From: an uncultured Prevotella sp.
GTDB lineage: Bacteria > Bacteroidota > Bacteroidia > Bacteroidales > Bacteroidaceae
Assembly: GCA_944320105.1 (NCBI GenBank)
Contig: CALUGA010000009.1
Span: forward strand, 1 to 64,000
Reading direction: 5' to 3'
Length of the DNA stretch: 64,000 nucleotides
In this document: piece by piece, positions 60,124 to 64,000 of the stretch
How positions within the stretch are numbered: the stretch's first letter is position 1
How the letters are laid out: each line of letters opens with the position of its first letter
Notes under the pieces: model-generated
Seen by the model: only the letters and a program-made list of their open reading frames with translations
Database searches by the model: none
What the model was told of the DNA's origin: nothing
Position numbers and translations under genes: made by a program

Positions 60124-60594
60124 ATGGACTACTACGTAATAAGGAACAACAAGAGACAAGGCCCGTTCACCATAGAGCAACTGCAAGAGGCCGGTCTGAC
60201 GCGCACCACCAAGGTGTGGCGCGAGGGCCTGGCCGACTGGACTAACGCAGCCGACGTGAAGGAACTGGCAGAAATGGCCACGGCAGACGCTCCGCCACCC
60301 GTAACCACGCCACAAGAGGAGGCCAACAGGCGCGAGCCACAGCCCATGCCGAAGACGTGGCTCGCGGAGTCGATACTCGTAACGCTGCTCTGCTGCCCGC
60401 CCTTCGGCATTGCCGCGATAGTGTTTGCCTCGCAGGTGGAAAGCATGTACTGCCTCGGCAACTATGAAATGGCCGAGCACAAGTCGGCCCAGGCAAGGAA
60501 GATGGTGCTCTGGGGCTTCGGCCTCGGCCTTGTGCTGATAGTGGGATACTTCGGCTTCCTGCTGCTCGGCATGATGGCGGCGGCACTGCAATGA
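60124..60594 (+). CDS. GYF_2-CD225 fusion membrane protein
   Basis: This 156-residue protein starts with a GYF_2 domain (MDYYVIRNNKRQGPFTIEQLQEAGLTRTTKVWREGLADWTNAADVKEL, 1-50), very close to that of the 59155 gene, then a Pro/Glu linker (about 55-75). A CD225 domain follows: MPKTWLAESILVTLLCCPPFGIAAIVFASQVESMYCLGNYEMAEHKSAQARKMVLWGFGLGLVLIVGYFGFLLL. It combines in one chain the domains that the two preceding genes carry separately, which supports a shared function. Likely an inner-membrane protein with a cytoplasmic GYF_2 domain; topology is inference. Confidence 0.82.
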   Translation: MDYYVIRNNKRQGPFTIEQLQEAGLTRTTKVWREGLADWTNAADVKELAEMATADAPPPVTTPQEEANRREPQPMPKTWLAESILVTLLCCPPFGIAAIVFASQVESMYCLGNYEMAEHKSAQARKMVLWGFGLGLVLIVGYFGFLLLGMMAAALQ

Positions 60595-60646
60595 CAACAC
60601 GCCAACAGCTAACAACACTTTATAAATTATCAAAAATCAAAGAATC

Positions 60647-60913
60647 ATGGATCAAATTACCCCCCCCAAATCGTGGTTGGCTGAGTCCATCCTCGTGACA
60701 ATCTTCTGCTGTTTGCCCTTCGGCATAGTAGGAATAGTGTATGCCAGCAAGATAAACTCGCTCTTCGCGGCAGGCCAGTACGAAGCCGCCGAGCAGGCAA
60801 GCGCCAACGCCGGCAAGTGGACGAAGATAGGATTCTTCATCGGCATCGCCTACTGGGTGATCATTGCCCTCATCTACGGAGGCACCCTCATGACCTTGAT
60901 GTCTGGCATGTAA
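60647..60913 (+). CDS. CD225/dispanin family small membrane protein with poly-C tract
   Basis: This 88-residue protein: MDQITPPKSWLAESILVTIFCCLPFGIVGIVYASKINSLFAAGQYEAAEQASANAGKWTKIGFFIGIAYWVIIALIYGG. It has the CD225 pattern with CC-x-P-x-GI, the loop G.Y.AA..AS..A and a second helix, closest to the CD225 part of the 60124 gene. Codons 5-7 (ACC CCC CCC) create eight C in a row 13 bases after the start. The paralogues have no such run, so slippage here would switch the gene off. It starts 52 bases after the preceding gene. Confidence 0.82.
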   Translation: MDQITPPKSWLAESILVTIFCCLPFGIVGIVYASKINSLFAAGQYEAAEQASANAGKWTKIGFFIGIAYWVIIALIYGGTLMTLMSGM

Positions 60914-60935
60914 GCGGGAGCCACAAACACAAACA

Positions 60936-61319
60936 ATGAAGAAAACGCATAAGGCAGCCATCTGCGCCCTCGCCGCCTGCGTGGCGGCGGTGGGCGCAGT
61001 GGTGTATTTCGAGGTGGACCCTACGTCGAGCAGGCTCTTCCCCAAGTGTCCGTTCTACGTGCTCACGGGGCTTAAATGCCCGGGGTGCGGCTCACAGCGC
61101 GCGCTGCACTGCCTGCTCCACATGGACGTAATAGGCGCCATGCGCCACAATTTCATGCTCGTGGCCTCGCTGCCGCTGCTGGCCCTGCTTGCCATCGGCG
61201 AGCTGATGCGCAAGCGGCGACCGGCCTTCTACGCCGCCCTAAACAACGCAAGGCTCGCCCTCACGGCGTTCGTCGTGGTGGCACTGTGGTGGATAGGCCG
61301 CAACGTAATGGACTGGTAA
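60936..61319 (+). CDS. DUF2752 membrane protein
   Basis: This 127-residue protein has the DUF2752 signature CPFYVLTGLKCPGCGSQRALHCLLHMDVIGAMRHN (about 38-70), with the paired cysteines of CPGCG, and about three membrane helices (AAICALAACVAAVGAVVYFEV; FMLVASLPLLALLAIGEL; LTAFVVVALWWIGRNVM). The family is uncharacterised but often found beside small membrane proteins such as CD225 and TM2 types. It starts 22 bases after the CD225 gene and is the last member of the cluster. Confidence 0.82.
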   Translation: MKKTHKAAICALAACVAAVGAVVYFEVDPTSSRLFPKCPFYVLTGLKCPGCGSQRALHCLLHMDVIGAMRHNFMLVASLPLLALLAIGELMRKRRPAFYAALNNARLALTAFVVVALWWIGRNVMDW

Positions 61320-61419
61320 TCGCCTCGGAACAAGGGCACAGGATGGCCACGGAAGCTAAACAAATGTTAACAAAGGGATGTTTGCAAGCGCAGGATGGCG
61401 CAGAACGGATAAAAATGCG

Positions 61420-61427
61420 TACCTTTG
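61420..61427 (+). promoter_or_regulatory. -7-like box of rpsO
   Basis: TACCTTTG, 109 bases before the rpsO start. The -33 match is not clear. Confidence 0.45.
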
Positions 61428-61464
61428 CACCCGCTAATTCGGAAAATCCGATGCATTCGAAGAG

Positions 61465-61487
61465 GCCGCCGTTGTGATTAAGGCGGC
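61465..61487 (+). promoter_or_regulatory. Possible structured leader of rpsO
   Basis: GCCGCC pairs with GGCGGC over an 11-base loop in the rpsO leader, next to CGGAAAATCCG. S15 leaders are often self-regulatory, but I cannot match this to a known class. Confidence 0.3.
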
Positions 61488-61536
61488 GGGCGTCAGAAGG
61501 ATGTGATGAGCAAACCAATTAATCAAACAAACAACA

Positions 61537-61806
61537 ATGTATTTAGACAAAGCCAAGAAAGAAGAGATTTTCGAGAAGTACGGAACCGCAAAGACCAACA
61601 CCGGGTCGGCCGAAAGCCAGATTGCGCTGTTCTCTTACCGCATCGCCCACCTCACCGAGCACCTGAAGGAGCACCACAAGGACTTCGTTACCGAGAGGTC
61701 GCTGACCAAGCTCGTGGGCAAGCGCCGCGCACTGCTCAACTATCTCTACGACCGCGATGTGGAGCGTTACCGCGCCATCGTGAAGGCCCTGGGCCTGCGC
61801 CGATAA
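61537..61806 (+). CDS. rpsO: 30S ribosomal protein S15
   Basis: This 89-residue protein is the standard length. MYLDKAKKEEIFEKYGTAKTNTGSAESQIALFSYRIAHLTEHLKEHHKDFVTERSLTKLVGKRRALLNYLYDRDVERYRAIVKALGLRR contains the family motifs TGS.E.QIA, LTEHLK.H.KD and RR.LL.YL. It binds the central domain of 16S rRNA early in 30S assembly. It stands alone with its own leader and terminator, separate from the membrane-protein cluster by 217 bases. Confidence 0.98.
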   Translation: MYLDKAKKEEIFEKYGTAKTNTGSAESQIALFSYRIAHLTEHLKEHHKDFVTERSLTKLVGKRRALLNYLYDRDVERYRAIVKALGLRR

Positions 61807-61836
61807 GACGGCAAGCACACCACAGTGACAATACAA

Positions 61837-61878
61837 CGGGCGGGAAGGATGCCAAGAGGCAACCTTCCCGCCCGAATT
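61837..61878. terminator. Terminator between rpsO and folK
   Basis: CGGGCGGGAAGG pairs with CCTTCCCGCCCG over a 14-base loop, followed by AATTTT. Between convergent genes, so it can serve both. Confidence 0.9.
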
Positions 61879-61903
61879 TTATATTTACACAGTCCACCGG
61901 GCA

Positions 61904-62371
61904 TCACGCCCCGCACCCGCCCCGGCGCAATGCCGAAAGCCCGCCGGGCGGCAGTATCTCGCCCAAGGGCTTCATTACGAACTCGCGTTCAAGCATGAGC
62001 GGATGCGGAATCTTGAGGTCTGGCTCATCGACAGTAAGGTCGCCATAGAGCAGTATGTCAATGTCTATGGGGCGGTCGGCATAATGGCCGCCCACAGACT
62101 TGTGCTCGCGGCCCAGCTCCCGCTCTATAAGCTGCGTAAGCTCTAACACCCGCCGGGGGCTGTGAGGCGTGAGGCAGCACACCGCCGCGTTGAGGAAAGC
62201 GTGGCTGGAGGCAAAGCCCCACGGCTCGGTTTCATAAAGGGCCGACCGGCGCACCACCGCGCCGACCAGCCCGCCAATCATCTCCACGGCCTCGCGGAGC
62301 GTGCGCTCGCGGTCTCCGAGGTTGGAGCCGAGGCCGAGGTAAACTTCATTCAACTCTTCGCCCTGCTTCAT
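61904..62371 (-). CDS. folK: 2-amino-4-hydroxy-6-hydroxymethyldihydropteridine pyrophosphokinase
   Basis: This 155-residue protein. VYLGLGSNLGDRERTL (about 10-25), SALYETEPWGF, FLNAAVCCLT, RPIDIDILLYGDL (metal-binding Asp pair) and IPHPLMLEREFVMKPL are the HPPK motifs. It adds pyrophosphate from ATP to 6-hydroxymethyl-dihydropterin, the step after folB (31864-32238). The start at 62371 is taken; the open frame extends upstream into the queA gene but has no HPPK sequence. It begins 20 bases after the queA stop, so it is the last gene of a truB-queA-folK operon. Confidence 0.95.
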   Translation of the reverse strand: MKQGEELNEVYLGLGSNLGDRERTLREAVEMIGGLVGAVVRRSALYETEPWGFASSHAFLNAAVCCLTPHSPRRVLELTQLIERELGREHKSVGGHYADRPIDIDILLYGDLTVDEPDLKIPHPLMLEREFVMKPLGEILPPGGLSALRRGGCGA

Positions 62372-62391
62372 GGTGCGCCACAGGAAAGCCG

Positions 62392-63552
62392 TCAGTCGTC
62401 GAGGATGAGCAGCGCGTCGCCGTAGCAACCGAAGCGATAGCCATTCTGCACGGCCATGTTGTAAGCCTCCATCACAAGGTCGTAGCCACCAAAGGCAGCC
62501 GTGGCCATGAGCATGGTAGACTCGGGATGGTAGAAATTGGCCACCATGCTGTTGGCCATGCCATACTCGTAGGGCGGGAAGATGAACTTGTTGGTCCACC
62601 CGTCGTACTCCTTCAGCAGGCCGTCGGTGCCCACGGCGGTCTCCGTGGCGCGCGCCGTGCTCACGCCAACGGCGCACACGCGGTGACCGGCCAGCTTGGC
62701 GTCGTTGACCAAGCGGCAGGCTTCGGCACCCACAATCATCTGCTCCGAGTTCATCTTGTGCTTCGTAAGGTCCTCCACCTCGATAGGCTCAAAGCTGCCG
62801 AGGCTGCAATGCACAGTGATGAAAGCCTTCTCTATGCCGCGTATCTCCATCATCTTCATCAGCTCGCGACTGAAGTGCAGGCCGGTGGAAGGCGCCGTAA
62901 CGGCCCCCTCGTTGCGCGCGAAGATGGTCTGGAAGTTCTCCATGTCGTCGGCGTTAGCAGGCCGGCGGTCGATAATATAGCGCGGCAGGGGAGCCTCGCC
63001 GAGCGCAAACAGCTCGCGCTTGAACTCATCGTGGGGGCAGTCGTAGAGGAAACGGAGGGTGCGCCCGCGGCTGGTGGTGTTGTCGATTACCTCGGCCACC
63101 ATCGGGCCGTCGTCGTTGAAGAAGAGCTTGTTGCCAATGCGGATCTTCCGGGCAGGCTCCACGAGCACGTCCCAGAGGCGCAGCTCCTCGTTAAGCTCGC
63201 GCAGGAGGAACACCTCAATCTTCGCGTCGGTCTTCTCCTTGGTGCCGTAGAGGCGGGCGGGAAACACCTTGGTGTCGTTGAAGATGAAGGCGTCGCCCTC
63301 GTCGAAGTAGTTCACTATGTCGCGGAAACCGAGGTAAATGAGGTTGCCCTCGGCATCCTTGAGGTCGTTGCCGTCGGCGTCGCGCCTGCACATCTCAATG
63401 GTTTGGCTCTTGCGGTGGGCCACCATCAGGCGGCACTCGTCGCGGCGGTACACCTTGTCAACGGTGCCGTCGGGATTTGGGAACGCGCGGAATGGCGGCT
63501 CAAGCGCCACTTGCGCCTCGGGCAGCTTAAACTTGAATTGTGTCAGTTTCAT
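62392..63552 (-). CDS. queA: S-adenosylmethionine:tRNA ribosyltransferase-isomerase
   Basis: This 386-residue protein starts MKLTQFKFKLPEAQVALEPPFRAFP and has the family blocks GDAFIFNDTKVFPARLYGTKEKTDAKIEVFLLREL, PLPRYIIDRRPANADDMENFQTIFARNEGAVTAPSTGLHFS and FITVHCSLGSFEPIEVEDLTKHKMNSEQ. It transfers ribose from S-adenosylmethionine to 7-aminomethyl-deazaguanine in tRNA during queuosine synthesis. Its start codon overlaps the end of truB by 26 bases, implying coupled translation. Confidence 0.96.
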   Translation of the reverse strand: MKLTQFKFKLPEAQVALEPPFRAFPNPDGTVDKVYRRDECRLMVAHRKSQTIEMCRRDADGNDLKDAEGNLIYLGFRDIVNYFDEGDAFIFNDTKVFPARLYGTKEKTDAKIEVFLLRELNEELRLWDVLVEPARKIRIGNKLFFNDDGPMVAEVIDNTTSRGRTLRFLYDCPHDEFKRELFALGEAPLPRYIIDRRPANADDMENFQTIFARNEGAVTAPSTGLHFSRELMKMMEIRGIEKAFITVHCSLGSFEPIEVEDLTKHKMNSEQMIVGAEACRLVNDAKLAGHRVCAVGVSTARATETAVGTDGLLKEYDGWTNKFIFPPYEYGMANSMVANFYHPESTMLMATAAFGGYDLVMEAYNMAVQNGYRFGCYGDALLILDD

Positions 63553-64000
63553 TCGTATTGTCTCCTTTCAGTATGTTGTCTTCAATGTCCTGTCGTTCGA
63601 GCCACGCCGGGAAGTCGTCGAGCGTGATGCAGTCCTCGGCCCTTACGGCCCCCACGCGGGTGCGCCTGAGCGAGATGAGGAAAGCCCCGCTGCCCAGCGC
63701 ACGGCCTATGTCGCGGGCCAGGGCGCGTATGTACGTGCCTTTGCCGCACACCACGCGGATGGCCAGCCGCTTGGCTTCGCCGTCGTAGTTTAGCAGCTCT
63801 ACCTCGTCGATGCGCAGCTTCTTGGGCTTCAGCTCCACGTCGTGGCCCTTGCGCTTCAGCTTGTACGCCCTTGCCCCGCCCACCTTGCAGGCCGAATACT
63901 CGGGCGGCACCTGGCTTATATCGCCCACGAAGCCGGCCAACACTTGCTCCACCATGGGGCGCGTTATGTGCGCCGTGGGATATGTGGAGTCAACGGTGTG
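63527..64000 (-). CDS. truB: tRNA pseudouridine55 synthase, C-terminal part (cut by window edge)
   Basis: The frame stays open to base 64000 and reads ...TVDSTYPTAHITRPMVEQVL then FVGDISQVPPEYSACKVGGARAYKLKRKG, VVCGKGTYIRALARDIGRALGSGAFLISLRRTRVG and a short end. These match the second half of TruB; the catalytic Asp lies further upstream, outside the window. TruB makes pseudouridine 55 in the tRNA T loop. The internal ATG at 63955 is not the true start. It overlaps queA by 26 bases and heads the queA-folK operon. Confidence 0.92.
   Translation of the reverse strand, partial: HTVDSTYPTAHITRPMVEQVLAGFVGDISQVPPEYSACKVGGARAYKLKRKGHDVELKPKKLRIDEVELLNYDGEAKRLAIRVVCGKGTYIRALARDIGRALGSGAFLISLRRTRVGAVRAEDCITLDDFPAWLERQDIEDNILKGDNTNETDTIQV

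Overview
The window is bacterial chromosome from a GC-rich member of the Bacteroidales, most likely Prevotellaceae-like; species not assignable. The evidence is Bacteroidetes-type promoters (TTG, 19-21 bases, TAnnTTTG), a Mfa/FimA-type fimbrial locus (DUF3575, DUF3868, fimbrillin, Mfa2/FimB), type IX secretion C-terminal domains, a MurF-alanine racemase fusion, a fucokinase/GDP-fucose pyrophosphorylase fusion, a YfhO membrane protein, a GSCFA protein and a Bacteroides-type tryptophanase.

Layout. 1-4.5 kb: the end of a Rpn-family protein, a spacer with a 22-nt-period array and a MITE-like element, a secreted C10 (streptopain-like) cysteine protease and a small lipoprotein. 4.7-24.5 kb, all on the minus strand: a fimbrial locus starting at a good promoter near 24.82 kb (DUF3575, DUF3868/OmpA-TPR, fimbrillin, Mfa2/FimB anchor, second fimbrillin) and ending with a 3874-residue parallel beta-helix surface protein. 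25-35 kb, minus: TonB-dependent receptor, dnaA, MCE/MlaD protein, cell-wall amidase, folB and a B12-dependent ribonucleotide reductase. 35.7-38 kb, plus: tryptophanase and a nitroreductase. 38-47.3 kb, minus: hexuronate-type MFS transporter, murF-alr, GSCFA protein, fkp and a complete Rpn gene. 47.6-51 kb, plus: DUF2264 protein and a FucP-like sugar transporter. 51.5-58.2 kb: YfhO protein, then the activated methyl cycle pair mtnN-luxS, an outer-membrane barrel and typA. 59-61.3 kb: a plus-strand cluster of GYF_2 and CD225 (dispanin/IFITM-like) membrane proteins with a DUF2752 protein. 61.5-64 kb: rpsO, then the convergent truB-queA-folK operon, with truB cut by the window edge.

The most unusual content is in the repeats. 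(i) Five spacers hold arrays with a strict 22-nt period: a 13-nt dyad core (consensus AAACGGCCCGTTT) plus a 9-nt linker. (ii) A GC-rich palindromic element is inserted in frame in three surface-protein genes, always adding a PSPRERAGGEAS-like peptide, and also lies in two spacers. (iii) Two copies of a roughly 200-bp element have 17-bp terminal inverted repeats, and one copy carries a nested 28-bp palindrome. (iv) Spacers carry satellites with 9-, 42- and 48-nt periods, AT-rich repeats that start at stop codons, and GC-rich REP-like palindromes that fill every fimbrial-locus spacer. (v) Two poly-C tracts, one near the fimbrial promoter and one in the first codons of a CD225 gene, are candidate phase-variation sites.

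No rRNA, tRNA, CRISPR array or complete insertion sequence was recognised. All family names come from reading the sequence; no search was run.
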